Positions 46,999 to 59,878 are shown, numbered from the stretch's first letter. The stretch: 64,000 nucleotides of DNA from Rhizophlyctis rosea (GCA_027596075.1 JADGJC010000139.1:1-64000); one strand, 5' to 3'. Numbers and translations are program-made. Notes: generated by a model from the letters alone, not told the origin.

Positions 46999-48826
46999 TC
47001 AACTCCAGTCGCGGTCAGGCAACACAATCGGCGCGACCAGAGTCCATCTGTCCAAAAAAGAGATGTCAGCATCATGGAAAGCAGAGAACATGCAAATGGT
47101 TGTTGTAACTTACGCATACAGCACCAAAACAACCCAGCTAAAACATGAACACATGTCAGATGGTAGTTGAGATAGTACGATGAAGATTCAAGTGTTGGAC
47201 ATACCTTGATACCACTTTAACCCATACAGCCGCCATGCTCCTTCCGACTGCAGCAACAGCCTTGCTGAGCGTTTCAACTTCACCAGTCTTCTCCACAGTT
47301 TGCCACTATCATAATGCCAAAATGGTTCAGAATCAGCATTAATGCATGGAAGTTCAGGAGCAGCTTCCGGTGGAACAACTCACGTTTGTGATCAACATCG
47401 CCAAGTACATGGCCGCAAGCGCAAAGATAAGATGGAAGAAAGAGTAGTTGTACTGCACTCCATCCTGCTCATCATCCGCCGGACCATTCTCATCGTCATC
47501 ATTATCCAAAGCCCGACTCGACAATGCACCACTGTCGACCGCATCACGAACCCGGTCGCTGTTCCCCGTCAATGGCAAACTGGATTCATCTGATTTGTTG
47601 AGCATAGCATACGCTGCTCTAGACGTGCTGTACGCGAGCGCAAGGAAAGTAAACAAAGCTCCAAGCACAACAGTGGTCGTCTGCGTCTTGCTTCCCTCAT
47701 TAATGGGGTTGCACTTGTTGTTGTCGTCCTCAACCGGTTCGCTGGTGATGGCACTCGCGATCAGGTAAGTGGAGTAGATGGCTACCATGGCGGCTTGTGC
47801 GAGCCCGCTCTTTGGGTTTGCTTCCTGGATTTGTGGCCAGATTGCTAGTGCGCACACACAGAGGCAGAGAATGAGGTTGAAGGAGATGAAGAATTGGTTG
47901 AGTTTGCAGGCGGAGGAGCCGAAGTAGGCGTATAGGACTCCGGTTAGGGCTATGGCGCCAATCAAGGCGCCGAAAGTGATGATCATGAGGAAAACTAGGT
48001 AGGATTTGTCTTCTGTTGTCTCGTAGCGTTCTGCATGGAAGATGTTATGGAGGATGTGACAGGAGCACACAGTCCATTCCAGACATACCCAATAGGTTCT
48101 CACTGAAAGTGTACGCGAAGTCAATCAACAAGACGATTTGGATCAGAATGAACAATGCCGCGCCAGGCATGTCGACTCCTTTCGCCCAACCCATGAAAAA
48201 GCCGTTCGGAATGAAGAATGCTAGAACCGCCAGCCCCACCCAAGCGAGTAGCTTCCAAAACCAAAAGCCGTTCTGGATGGAGGACCGGATGTCTCGACTG
48301 CTTTGCACGTTGATCATGAGGAGGGAGAATAGGATGTGCTGCGAAGGTTTATGAGCATTGGAAACATAGTCATCAAACAAACTATATTTAGTCCTTACGA
48401 AGAGTGACGTGGCAAAACATATGCGGTAAACCGCTAGAACACCATAGCACGACCCTTGCGGACAACTGATTTTCAGATATCCATGTGTGATTTCCCCAAG
48501 TTTTTCGTCCACCCATTCCGTGGACATGAGCTGCAGAGCAACGAAGGTGAATAAACAAACGCAGTCTGCAATTTGAGACCATATATTCCGTCCCTACCCA
48601 AGATATTGTTGCTGTCAATAGAAACATGAGTGCATAGCCAACACGGGTAGCTGTGGAACTAGTAAACAGAGTTGTGTTATAAATAGGCACATTAAACAGT
48701 ATGCACAGCTGACGGGTTGTTTCAAGCCCACCTTCGCGAGCCGCATATGTTGGCCGCACAGCTGCACGCAGCTTTTCCGAAGCAGCACGCTAATTGCGTT
48801 GCGAAGCAGCTAATTAAACCCCCCAT
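46999..48826 (-). CDS. Serine incorporator (SERINC/TDE1) multipass membrane protein
   Basis: Model: complement(join(46999..47047,47114..47137,47205..47305,47384..48030,48089..48338,48399..48530,48598..48658,48732..48826)), 452 aa, phases consistent; one exon is 24 nt. The Cys-rich N-terminus (LACCFGKAACSCAANICGS) is typical. About ten membrane helices follow. Conserved parts are CPQGSCYGVLAVYRICFA, RSSIQNGFWFWKLLAW, FFIPNGFFMGW, FILIQIVLLIDFAYTFSENL, GVQYNYSFFHLIFALAAMYL and the C-terminal YAWTLVAPIVLPDRDWS. SERINC proteins (Tms1 in yeasts) are lipid-scrambling membrane proteins of the vacuolar/plasma membrane system. Head-to-head with the USP48-like gene, 275 bp apart. Confidence 0.94.
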
Positions 48827-49101
48827 TGCTACTCGGTTGTAAAAATATAGTTTTAAGAAGAGTTCACCCGAGGAAAGTCCAGCAGCAAGTGAATGAATGG
48901 TGAATGGGAAAGTGGGAATGACGGTGTGTTTCTGGAACCGCGGTCAAGAGAGCGCAGGAGGCGCTCTCGGACTGACGCATGGTGACCCACGCGTTCGCCG
49001 TCCGCAGCCGCAGACACTTGTGTACGCCCTCAAGACTTTGGACCCTGAAACAACCTGTCAAACTTCTTTGCTCCTTCACTCTCAGGACGAACATAACTAA
49101 T

Positions 49102-52100
49102 ATGGCACAGTCGAGGTTAGAAAACTTCTTTGAGAAGAGAGAGGACGACCAGGTCGGCTCTTCCAACAATGCAGGAAGAGCTATCCTGTCCCTTGCATCG
49201 GTCAAACCAGCCTACCAACAGCTATGGAAAAGTCTGCTAGTGAGTGATCTAATCACAATGGACAAACTTTTGAAGGGCTTTAACTCAAACTTTGCAACTC
49301 TTCAGGACCATCGGCCAAAGGACATAACGCGAGAAGATTTGAACTCAGTCTACCTTCTCACCCCAAATGACTGCTGTCCCTACTGCGAGAATCAGTTTCG
49401 ACAGCTTGTGCAACAAATTGCAGACGAGGAGTCAAAGGTTGCCGAAGCGGAAAACACTGAAGACGGTACAGCTCTCGCAGGTGGTCAAAAAACTCCGAAG
49501 CGGGCACAAACGCCAAAAAAGAAAAACGCCAAAACGTCCAACACACCTCTGAGGACATGCACCTCTGTCAAGTGCAAAGCCAACCCAAACTGCTTGAATC
49601 ACCTTGGGGCGGAGAAGTGGTTGGCTGAAGGTGCGTAGAAGTAGAAAGGGAAAGCATGATGAAGGCTACTTGCGCCATATTTGCTTACGGACGTTTCCAC
49701 TGCTTCTTGAAGACGCTTTTGACGGCTATCGGGAAGTTCACGATCCGAGCTATAATGACCTGCACGTGCGAAGTAGAGAAGAGAATGTACCAGTTGGACT
49801 GAAGGTACCTTTCGGAAGTGCGCCGACTGATGCAGTCACATTACTAACATTCCAAAGAATCTGGGCGCTACATGCTATCTGAACACACTGCTGCAGGTAT
49901 GACACATCTAGGCACCTTGCCAGCCGGACGTTCTCTTCAAGTAGCCCACACTAACGTCAAATTCAGGTGTGGTACTCCAATATTGCATTCCGCGAAGGCG
50001 TCTTCAAATACCTGCCAAACCATCATGATGCACATGTATGTACCACGTTGGACTTTTGGGTAATATGCTGGCACTGACTGCAGATCTGGTGTAGGTATCA
50101 CCGTGCAGCCAACTGCAACGCGTATTTGCTCACATGCAGTTTGGCAAGCAAAGCTACTACGACCCTTCAGCATTTGTCGAAAGCTTGGAATTGAAGAAGA
50201 CGGAGCAGCAGGATGCACAAGAGTGGGGCACACTGGACATTTGTCATTCTTGAGGCGCTTACTTAAATCCTCCGTCAGATTTGCCAAGCTGTTTACTGGT
50301 CTTATAGAGCAGCACTTTTCGGATCAGCTGGATCCGAACGTTCGAAATTTGATCAAAAATCAGGTAAACATCATTCATGATTGACCAATTAGTTGTGTTC
50401 TCATCTGCGTAGTTTGAGGGCGAAGTTAGTTATGTCACACAATGCAAAACTTGTAAGAAGGGGTCAATTAGAGGATGTGCTTTCCATGAAGTTGAACTGC
50501 CAATACCGGTAAGTGCTCTCTCAGAAAACGTTGAAGAGTTGGCCCTGAACCCCGCCAACAGAACAAAACCAACACATTGAACTCATCCCTCGAGCAATAT
50601 CTGGCCGAAGAGGAACTCGAAGGAGACAATCAATATAACTGTGATTATTGCGGCGAGAAGCGTGATGCAGTCCGGAAAGTTCAATTCGAAAGATTGCCGC
50701 CAGTATGAGTGTTCATGGGATTGCTCTCCTGTGACATCAACTGAACAACCCTCTCAGGTTTTGAACTTCCACGTGATGCGCTTCGTTTACAATGCTAAAC
50801 GGAATGCGAAGAACAAGAACAAGGCTCCGATCCAGTTCCCCACTGAGGTTGACATGGCGCCTTTCTTGGGTAACAAGGGTGATATTGGGCCGCAATGGTA
50901 TGATCTGAGAGCCGTGCTACTGCACCGAGGGGCGTCTGCCAATGCAGGCCATTACATAGCACGGATATTTGATGAGTCGTAAGTGTCGAACATTTCACCA
51001 TCAGAGCATCTTTTCTGACAGCATGGACAGGTCCAATACATGGTTTGATGTGGATGATGAAACTGTGACGCCGATGCCCAACGTTTCATTTGAGGTGGAG
51101 GAGACGGGAACGAAGAAGCAGAAGAAGGAGAAGGCGGATAATGGCGATTCGCAGTGAGTAGATTGTGTCTCGGTCATTACAGGACATGCGATCTCATTAT
51201 CAGATATAGGCTTCACACATCTCAATCGGCTTACATGTTGGTTTACTTCCGGCGGGACGCCAATCGTCCATCGATACCAAAGCCTCCCAAAGAAGCAATG
51301 GACGCTGTGGATGCATCCAACAATGAGTTTGAGGAGACATTGAAGAAGCATAATGAGCGGTACGCTTCAGACAATCATGGAAATGAAAATGTACATTTGG
51401 GGCTGACCAACGGAATCAACAGATTGGACATGCTGCGGAAGGAGTTTGAGCAAAAGAAGGCGGAGCGCGTCCAAGTTTGCACTCAATGGACTGTTTCTTC
51501 CGATGAAGTAGGTCCCGATGGGATTCAATCTAGTTGAATTGTCAAATCTGACATGTCATCTGGAAGGAATTCAGTCATTATGTAGACGCGGCGAGCCTGA
51601 TTCGCTGGTTGCAAAAGGACATCGTGAAGCCGAAAGATGATGTGCAAGCAGCTGAGTGGAAGACGGCTGATCCCATGGTTTTTGACAACCACGGGATTGC
51701 TTGCAAACATGGAAGATTGAGTCCCGTTGCAGTATGGAAGGCGAAAAGGATTAGTCAGGTACATCATTATTGGTGCCGTTGATTTGTCAATGGTGTACGT
51801 TGACATTTGGGACCAGGCTGCTGGTAATTGCTTGCGAGAGCAACTGGTCTATAGTTTGGCGCCAAGCTTGACGACGAATCATATGTGCGAGGAGTGTGTG
51901 AACGAAGTATTGGACAGTGAGTTAAAATGAAGCACTGTTGCGTGCGCAAACCATCACGAGCATCCACAAACTCATTACTTCCTAGGCCATAATAAGAGCC
52001 AAGATCACGAACAGGAAGCGGCTTTCATGAAGGCGCAGGTTCGCAAGGGTAATCAGGAGGGCGACCGATATTGGCTTTCCAAAACGTGGTGGAATGGTAA

Positions 52101-54078
52101 GATCCAGTGTCGGCAATTTTTCCATGTATTGATGTGAAGCATTAACCTTGGCCGAAGAATGGAAGAAGAAAACTCCAACCTTCCCGGACGGGATCACGCC
52201 AAGTCCTTCCCATGAGCGTTACAGAGCTGACGTCTTCTGCCCTCATGGCAATTTGACATTGGATGCGGATCGTTCGGCAGTTGAAGTCTCGGAGGAGGTG
52301 AGGCCAGTGATATGAATTTGATCAAAAGTTTAACAGCCCAAAGCTGATGGGCGCCAATAAGGGCTACAACTTCCTGAAACAATCATTTCCCGATTTTTAC
52401 ACCCGTCGGCATGATGATGCACCTTGTTTGATATGCTCCCGGATTGAGGAGGAAGAGCACGATGCTGCTAGGGAATTTAGAGATCGAGCTGCGGAGGAGA
52501 AGGTGACAGTTCATTCAATTCGCCCGTTGACTGGAACGACTGACTCACACTTCATTTGATGGATGCAGAGCAGGCTTCCTCGGTTGTTCCAGAAGCAACC
52601 GAGAACCAAGATTGTGGAAGTAGACAATTATTACTTGCTTCCTGGTGGTAAGGACGATTTTCAGCGAGGCTTTTCAGCATTGCGGATCAGTCTGTTCACA
52701 ATTTTGGTAATGAACATCAGCTTTTCTTCACGCATGGCGGATCTTCATCAACGACCCATCGGCTAGTACTGCCTTCGATGTGTTGGATAACTCACCCTTG
52801 TTGTGCGAGCATGGGAAGATGGTGTATGATGTGACGCAAGAGGGCGAAGGGATTGGGGAAGATTTTATACTTGCAAACGAGGAAGAGTGGACCTGGCTGT
52901 CGAAGTGGTGCGAGTTTGTTTGTCGCTATGCTTTTGTAAGTGAAGACACGGACTTATGCGCGGGTACAGGTATAGATGCGATAACCCCATTCGCGTACTT
53001 CTGGCGGAAGATGATTTAGAAATGGTCGGGACGGAGCCTTCCGTATGTGAGAGATGTCGGGAGTCAAGGTAAAATCTCACATCAATTACATCTTTGTTCT
53101 CAGACGCCGTGTTCATGATATGGCCCACAGATTACTTGATTGGACCAAAACATGGCTTTTCGTTTCCAAGAAACTCCCAAGCAGGGAGCAATCCAAGGAG
53201 AAGGAGGATGACGACGACAAGGAGGACAAGAGCGAGGATTATATGACGCTAAGAGGGGCCAACGGTACTGATCGGATACCAAGGAAGGGCAAACGACCCG
53301 CCCCAACAGAGACACCGACACCAGTGAGGCAAAGCAAACGGTTGAAGGGGAAGCGCGATGCGAGGATAATCATCACGAAGGAGATGAAGCTTAGAGATTT
53401 CAAATCTGAGGTGCGTTTCCGGATTTATTGTTGTTCATGTGGCTATGAGATTGAGTTTGTGAAAAACAGATCACTTCACAATTCAATATTCCGCCATACT
53501 TGCAACGCATCTACGTCTTACGGAATGGTACGGAATTGGTGGATAATGATGCAACGATGAGCTTGGCGAGAATAAGAAAGCAGGAGAGGATATTGGTGGA
53601 GGAAGTGTCTAAGGATGGCGACGGAGAGTGTAAGTGCCAGTTGCTTCGGGTTGGTAGAAGGGTTGTGGTAACACTCCGATGACCAGATGGGAAAGGAGGG
53701 AAGGAAGAAGGATTTGCGGGGACTGGATTAATGGGATGGCATGCCCCGAAGGGAAGTCATGAGGGTAATAGGTATGTGACCGTAGCATTTTTTGTCACGT
53801 TGCTCCAGCATCTCAATCCGCTCACGTCATCCAGTGCGGGCCAGGCAACAGATATGGATGTCGACCATATCCCTGAGAAGACGGAGGAGACGCTTCCTCT
53901 TGCCATGGGCCATGGCGCGGATTGGGCATGCGGAATGTGCACTTTGGTTAATCCCGCAGAGATGGCGCAATGTGCAGCGTGCGAAACACCAAAACATCCG
54001 CATTGGGAATGTGGGACGTGTACATATCAGAACGAGAGTGGGGCTGTGAAATGTGAGGTTTGTGGGGTGGGGAGGTGA
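49102..54078 (+). CDS. USP48: USP48-like ubiquitin-specific protease with PIP box and NZF-type zinc fingers
   Basis: My model has 24 exons and 1199 aa, with all phases consistent. Exon starts: 49102, 49306, 49713, 49858, 49967, 50095, 50279, 50413, 50562, 50758, 51031, 51210, 51567, 51817, 51986, 52158, 52362, 52569, 52721, 52970, 53104, 53470, 53687, 53835. The USP core has the Cys box NLGATCYLNTLLQVWYSN (catalytic Cys codon 49873-49875), QQDAQEFAKLF, Zn-ribbon Cys pairs (CKTCKKG, CDYCGEKR), and the His box HRGASANAGHYIARI. Three DUSP-like domains follow (SLIRWLQKD, CKHGRLSP; YNFLKQSFPDFYTRR; AWRIFINDPSAS). A ubiquitin-like domain comes next (PPYLQRIYVLRNGTEL), then EEGFAGTGLMG. The protein begins MAQSRLENFFEKRE, where QSRLENFF matches a PCNA-interacting PIP box. 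It ends with two RanBP2/NZF zinc fingers (WACGMCTLVN.., WECGTCTYQN..). Confidence 0.92.
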
Positions 54079-55291
54079 AGGTTGTATATATGTTTTTAGT
54101 TCTGTAATAGTTTGGCTGTAGATACTTTTATTTGGTTAGAGTGCGGTGAAGGAGCTTGAATATAAACGGGGCGGTGCGAAGTTTGCGAGCCACTTGCTGC
54201 AGAAATGGAAGCTAATGAGTTTTTGCTGCACGGATCAGTAGAAGCTGGCGAGCCACGTGGTCATGTCGATGGTTGACTCTGACCCGTCAGATTCACTTCG
54301 ACGATATGGCTAAAAGCATCACAGGAATGCTGCGATGTGAACTGATCATAAGGGAAACAGTGCTGTTGACATGGCCGATTAGTATCGGAAATCCCCCTCT
54401 GCCTTCATCCTGGCTTGGGACAGGCAATGCGCATCCCAGGATAGCACATTGGCGGCATTGAGATCCCATGTTCCTGAAAGAGTATATCAAGTCATCAAGT
54501 CATACGCATTAAACTCGCCTGCAACGGGTCGATAGTGGTAGCAAGAAGGTGGCAGACAAATTGAGAGGCGGGTTCTTGAATCTTGTATAATCGTCTTGCA
54601 ACCCCAATACGTGAAGTAATCGCAATTGAGCGCAACCCCATCTCGCTAGCGGTGTCAAGGGCTAACTGGCCCGTCGAAATATCCCGCACGCCGGAACCCA
54701 AAAAGGGTACATCTTTATACGGACAGAGGGGATCTCCAGGGTGTTTCCGACCTGACGGTCGGCCTTTCGTCCTCACCTGCATGGCTACCCTCTGATAGTA
54801 ACCAGTGTATGTAGCGTGGACAAGTCCTGAGGATAAAAGGAACGGTCAGGAATGAGCGAGATGGGATAGCCATATTATGGGTGGAAGGTTTGCGGGTTGG
54901 TGCGGAGACAACGAACCTGATCAGTTGAAAGCAAGTGCTTCGGACTGTCGTCAGGAGTGTGCTGAGAGGGGTGCGGAGGGGTTCCTCGCAACTCAATGCT
55001 TCGACCACAGAGGGGAATGAGCAATTCCCGCCGTGCCTGCCACCATGACCGTACGTGAAGAAATCCTAAAAAAGAAGAGGGCGGGGAAGAGAAGAAACTG
55101 GAAAACAGTTTTTGACTTGGTACTCTTGGTTGAGATTGCAGCATCATGCATGTGGCTTAGGTAATTGCATAAGATGTTGGGGAATTGGGAAACCACTTGC
55201 CTCGTGTCCGTATTTACAGTTTGCATTGGTCTTCGACTTGAATTCCACTTCTCTGCTGCTTCATTCACAACGTACTCAACGTCATAGCGCA
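54079..55291. other. 1.2-kb stretch without a recognisable gene
   Basis: Several overlapping open frames exist on the minus strand (54495-55292), but none has family resemblance or a credible splice chain. It includes the upstream region of the CBS-like gene. Confidence 0.4.
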
Positions 55292-57022
55292 ATGGCTATT
55301 GCTGAAGGTCCGTGATAGTTCTCCCTTTATGACAGCTTTGGCCTATGGCAACTCACTTGCTCGACAGCACCCCCTACCCCTCTGCAGCTTCTGTCGTCAG
55401 TGGGAGGAACTGAAATCTGTACGCTTTATCGCACTTTATCATACACTTTTTTCTCGAGTCGTGACCTCTTTCAGCAACAATATAGACGCGAAAGTGGAGT
55501 TCCTCGGTCGCACGGGGTCACTGAAGGATCGGCTGGCTGCAGGCGCATTCGCGACGATAGCTGGAGGACCGTCAAAAACAATCGTTGTCGGCTCTAATGC
55601 GGACTTTGGTATGGTGGCTGTAGAAATGGCTGTCAATACCTACCGAGAAACATCTCACACTAAGTCCTTGTCATAGCTGTCAGCGTTGCTGCGGCCACCG
55701 CGGGCTCAAGACGCAAACTTATCACGGTGATCCCAGAAACAATCGGCAATGAGAAGATACACTTATTGAAAGCGTTTGGAGCGGACATCGTGAGAACACC
55801 TGCCGGAGCGCATCCGGATGCGCCGGAATCGGCTGTGTCAATGGCTAAGAGGATCGCGTCGGAAACTGCGGAGGCGGTTCTGATGACTGAAGATGTGAGC
55901 TGCTGATGGGATGTTGTGCCTTCCCATATTGTGCTAAAGCTTCCCTGCCTCAGGACTGGTCAGAACCAGGATATGATGGACTGGTGCAGGAGCTTGCAGA
56001 TCAACTGAAAGGGAAAGACTTGGAAACGCTAGTCATCTCAGGTCACATTTCACATACGCGATTACAGTCCGCACTAGCGAAGAAGTTTCCAAATGCAAAG
56101 TTGATCTGGGTGCCTGGGCCAGAAGTAGACGCGGATTGTGAAGGATTTGGAGAAGGGGGCCATATTGGGTTCGGTGGAGCGGGGCACCATGTGCATCTGC
56201 GGGACGCGTGTGTGGCGGCAAGATCGGCAATACGGAATCATGGATTACTTTGTGGGATCGCTTCAGGGGCGGCCTTGGCTGCTTGCTCAACCGTTGCCGC
56301 TTCATCGGGGAGCAAGCTGGTGGTCGTTGTATTGGGAGATTCGACGAAAGATTATTCGTCGACATTACTGAAGTAAGAAGAGGAGATTTCTTTATATTTC
56401 GGTCGTAGATACTCACCATGCCCAATAGTGACGACTGGCTGCTTCAGCACGGTATCGCGTCGGACCAATCAAAAGAAGAAGCGATTCGGAAGTTCCGAGG
56501 TGCCAGCGTTGAGGATTTGCAGCTTGGAGTATGTGAAATTTTGCATTCACGATAGTCCTAGCCTTTGTTTACTAACAATGGGATTGCAGGAAGCGGTTTC
56601 AATCTTTGACAGCCATCCGGTTGGCGAAGCCATCGAGCTCATGGTTTCTCGGGACTACTCGCAGTTGCCGGTCGTCAACGCGAAACGGAAAGTGGTGGGC
56701 CTGATTTCGTCGGGGAAGTTACAGGCGCATATTGCGTCAGGGGATTTGCGGAATATGGGGGAAAGTGTTGCGAAATGGATGGTTTGTGAATGCAATTCGT
56801 GTCTGGATGCAGTCAGTTTTCTCACAAGTTTCGGATCTGCAGTACTCGTTCCAAAGACAAAGGAAGTTTGAGCTGATCACACCCAACACTCCGCTGGCGG
56901 AGCTTGACGCATTTTTTGATCGACATCCGGCTGCCTTGGTCACGGATGAGAGTGGAAAGTTCCCTCTTGCGGTCGTGACGAAGTACGACTTGTTGCGGTT
57001 CATTGCTAAACGTGGAGCTTGA
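55292..57022 (+). CDS. Degenerate cystathionine beta-synthase-like protein with CBS domains
   Basis: Model: join(55292..55307,55368..55395,55475..55608,55677..55894,55954..56372,56429..56528,56590..56781,56867..57022), 420 aa, phases consistent. The fold type II PLP enzyme core is recognisable: VEFLGRTGSLKDRL keeps the Lys that forms the Schiff base; ITVIPETIGNEKIHLLKAFG, ADIVRTPAGAHPD, GLLCGIASGAALAACSTVAA and DDWLLQHGI all align with CBS. Two CBS (Bateman) domains follow (VGEAIELMVSRDYSQLPVVN; then FPLAVVTKYDLLRFIAKRG). Key sites are altered: the SGNTG loop reads GSNAD, and the GTGGT phosphate loop reads ISGHISHTR. The haem-binding N-terminus is absent. The protein is therefore probably catalytically dead or altered in substrate, although the frame is intact. 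Confidence 0.85.
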
Positions 57023-57426
57023 ACAGCTTTCAGGTTCATTTTGATTTGTACATAATAGTCATTGTATTTTGCTGATCCGATTGCGATATGATATTTTTCA
57101 CCCGAGACGATTCAAATATCAATGGTCTTTTTGTTGAGGAACCGAGTGATTACATTACTGTCTTCACAAAGCACCACAAATGGTAATGTTCACTGAGTGC
57201 CGGAGCAGTTCCCCACAAAAGCATCCGTTCCTCCACCTACAAATCCGTTTCAAGATATCCTCTATCACCAATCAATCAAATATCCTGGAAGCCATCCATC
57301 TTTAGAACAACAAAGTCTAACAAGTGAAAGACGACAAAAATTGCTCACCTTTTGTACAAAAATGAAAGCAAACCAAATATTCTACATGCGAAAAGCGTGG
57401 CCAAAACGGGCGGCCATACAATGATC
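57023..57426. other. Convergent 3' region between the CBS-like gene and LTO1
   Basis: A 0.4-kb interval with AT-rich ends of two convergent genes. Confidence 0.5.
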
Positions 57427-58000
57427 TCAAAAGTTGTACTTGATTTCTTCAGCAGCGGCTGGCGGAACATAATGCTGAGCAGTCATTGCAGTTCCCATGG
57501 ACGCCGATGTCAATTTGTAGCGGGCACGCAGCTGGTCCAAAGCTACTGTGGGGTCCGCCTCTGGATTGGTCGAATTTTGTAAAGGAAAAGATGTGGATTG
57601 AGATTGGAGAGATTGCAGATTCTTCGAAGATCTGCAGCATTGATCACAAATGCAAATTAGCCTTGCGCACACTTGGCAAGAAAAATGCCATAAATATTCA
57701 CCTAGCCGAAAGAGCAACCATTCCACGTTTCGCAGCCAGAAGCCATAACATTGCAACTCCGCCGTAGAAACCAGCTTCACGTGCTAGTTGAAAGCCGCGC
57801 TCGACGCCTGAGACGCGGCCTTGCACGGCGCCGGAGTGGAAACCGTCACGGATACCGTCTTCTCGGCCCAGCTCCTCGAACCTGTGAAGGCGTGAGGAAA
57901 TTTGGACAAGTTGAAAGGGCGAAGACGGGAAAACTCACATTGTCTCCAAATGCACGAGGTTTTCGATATCTGCTGCGCTGGTTGGTTGGGAAGTGGACAT
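57427..58000 (-). CDS. LTO1: LTO1/ORAOV1-like protein (Yae1 family)
   Basis: Model: complement(join(57427..57631,57702..57881,57939..58000)), 148 aa, phases consistent. The deca-GX3 repeat that marks the Yae1/Lto1 family is clear: EELGREDGIRDGFHSGAVQG then RVSGVERGFQLAREAGFYGG, with Gly every fourth residue. The C-terminal block DPTVALDQLRARYKLTSA follows a Ser/Gln-rich linker. Yae1-Lto1 is an adaptor that brings the ABC protein Rli1/ABCE1 to the cytosolic iron-sulphur targeting complex. Presence of the C-terminal block favours LTO1 over YAE1. Head-to-head with RPS11, 343 bp apart. Confidence 0.85.
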
Positions 58001-58343
58001 TTTAGTGACGGCGGGGTAATGTTGGTATATGTGAATGTGTGCAAAGTGTAGAACAATTGCCGATGAATGGAGGTGGAGACCAGGGGCAAGAGACTGGGGC
58101 AAGGGAGAAGGACAAATCTGGGAGGCCAGGACTGGTGGCACAGCCCATACCGCGCCACGACATCAATAAGCCCCATTTTTTATGGAACTGTTCCCCAAGC
58201 TTGCGCCACTCGCGTGCTGAAAAGAAAACGACTGGGACAGTGGCAGCCTTTGATACCCCTCCCTTACACTTACGGTCGGTTACCGTCCCATTTCCTACTC
58301 CCACGAGGATTAAACAAACGCCGACCACAGCACCCCAGTAACA
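58001..58343. promoter_or_regulatory. Divergent promoter region of LTO1 and RPS11
   Basis: A 343-bp interval between divergent starts; no further feature was recognised. Confidence 0.5.
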
Positions 58344-59334
58344 ATGGCTGAACAGGTGTGTTGACACTACTGACGAGTGTGAACATTTAGAGGGTGGTCA
58401 TGATGCATGCAGAGGATTTCCAGTTTAGCAGAAGGCGGGTAGAGAACTTGACGAGCACGAGCGGCGAGACGGTCCGGTCGGAATTGCACCTCATAATACG
58501 TCGGCAGCGAAATCACCAAACTCGAGAAGCGAACGTTGGACGAGGTGGAAAGGGCCCGGAATGGAGATTTGCCCTGAATCACACACCTTCAATGCGAAGA
58601 CGCTGACAGTCAGACCTGGAATTAGGATAAAGGGTGGAACCGAGGTTGGAGATCATGAGCCGAGTGTTCACATAGCGGCGGCAAAGGGAAATTGGGACTC
58701 GTGCGAGGGGATGAACTGGACCTCTGCATGCATTATGGACCTGGGGCTCTTTATTTATGTCGCAATTTACTCATTGGCAACCACCTCCCCCAACAGTCCG
58801 AAAAGGCTTTCCAAAAGCAACTTGGCCTCTTCACCAACGCCAAGGTGAAGGTCGGCCGCAAGGCCACCACCAAGCGCTGGTACCAGGACGTCGGATTGGG
58901 CTTCAAGACTCCCCGTGAAGCCATCGAGGGTCACTACATCGACAAGAAGTGCCCCTTCACCTCCGCCTCCATCCACATCCGTGGCCGTATCCTTACCGGT
59001 GTCGTCGTCTCCACCAAGATGAAGAGGACCATCGTCATCAGGAGGGAGTACTTGCACTTCATCAAGAAGTACAACCGTTACGAGAAGAGGCACAAGAACT
59101 TGGCTGCCCACTTGAGCCCGGCGTTCATCGGTGTTGAGGCGGGGGATGTTGTTACTGTTGGGCAATGCAGGTGGGTCTTAGATTTGGGATTATCGGGATG
59201 GGAGTGAGGGTTCCTGGAACATTTCGCTGATCATTATTTGGTTCTACAGGCCCATCTCCAAGACTGTCCGCTTCAACGTCCTTAAGGTCCAGAAGCAACA
59301 GGTTAAGGGCGCCAAGACCTTCGCTAAGTTCTAG
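58344..59334 (+). CDS. RPS11: 40S ribosomal protein uS17 (RPS11)
   Basis: Model: join(58344..58355,58797..59170,59250..59334), 156 aa. The first exon encodes MAEQ. A 441-nt intron follows, by far the longest in a housekeeping gene here. The body reads [76 protein letters not shown] and [20 protein letters not shown], ending [10 protein letters not shown]. All are standard for eukaryotic uS17, which lies in the small-subunit body. Codon use in exon 2 is strongly biased to C-ending codons, as expected for high expression. Confidence 0.96.
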
Positions 59335-59878
59335 ATCAGTTCCACCCTACCTCCTTGTACATCATTCAAACATGCGTCGGTCTTTGTTTAATCATACGGG
59401 GATCTCGATGTGAGCAGGATCAGTCGTGGAGTGGTTTTAAATAGTGGACGCTTGGAGTTGAGAGGGGTGAAGAGCAAGGGCACTTTCAGGAGGGGAAGAT
59501 GGGATGATGAATGTTGCTGATTGATGAAAATCATGATGATGGGATTTTTTCTTTGAGAGCTGGCGAGGAATTGGACGTGAGGGGTTTGGGGCTGTGGAGG
59601 ACTGCAGGCGTTTGCACCGCGTGGACTCTCGAGGTCCGTCTGTCCGCGCATTCAAATTCATGGGGTCGTACGCATTTGCAGCGATCATTTCGGATGATCC
59701 AATCCAGGGCTCGTTATTTCCAGATGGTTTCAAAGGTGCAAACTCTCCACCATGATTACTGCACTCCACAATGAGATAAAATTTGAAGCCGCGTCAACAG
59801 AAATTCTTATCATTCCAAAACTTGCGCATAATTATGTGCTACAGAGATCACACACTCATCGATGTCTTCTACTTCCCT
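59335..59878. other. Convergent region downstream of RPS11
   Basis: About 0.5 kb with no recognisable gene. Confidence 0.45.

Noticed and set aside
52665..52706. A 42-nt extra exon in the USP48-like gene
   Set aside because: It would need a 17-nt intron before it. Skipping it gives a normal 73-nt intron (52648-52720), the same phase and a better match to the family.
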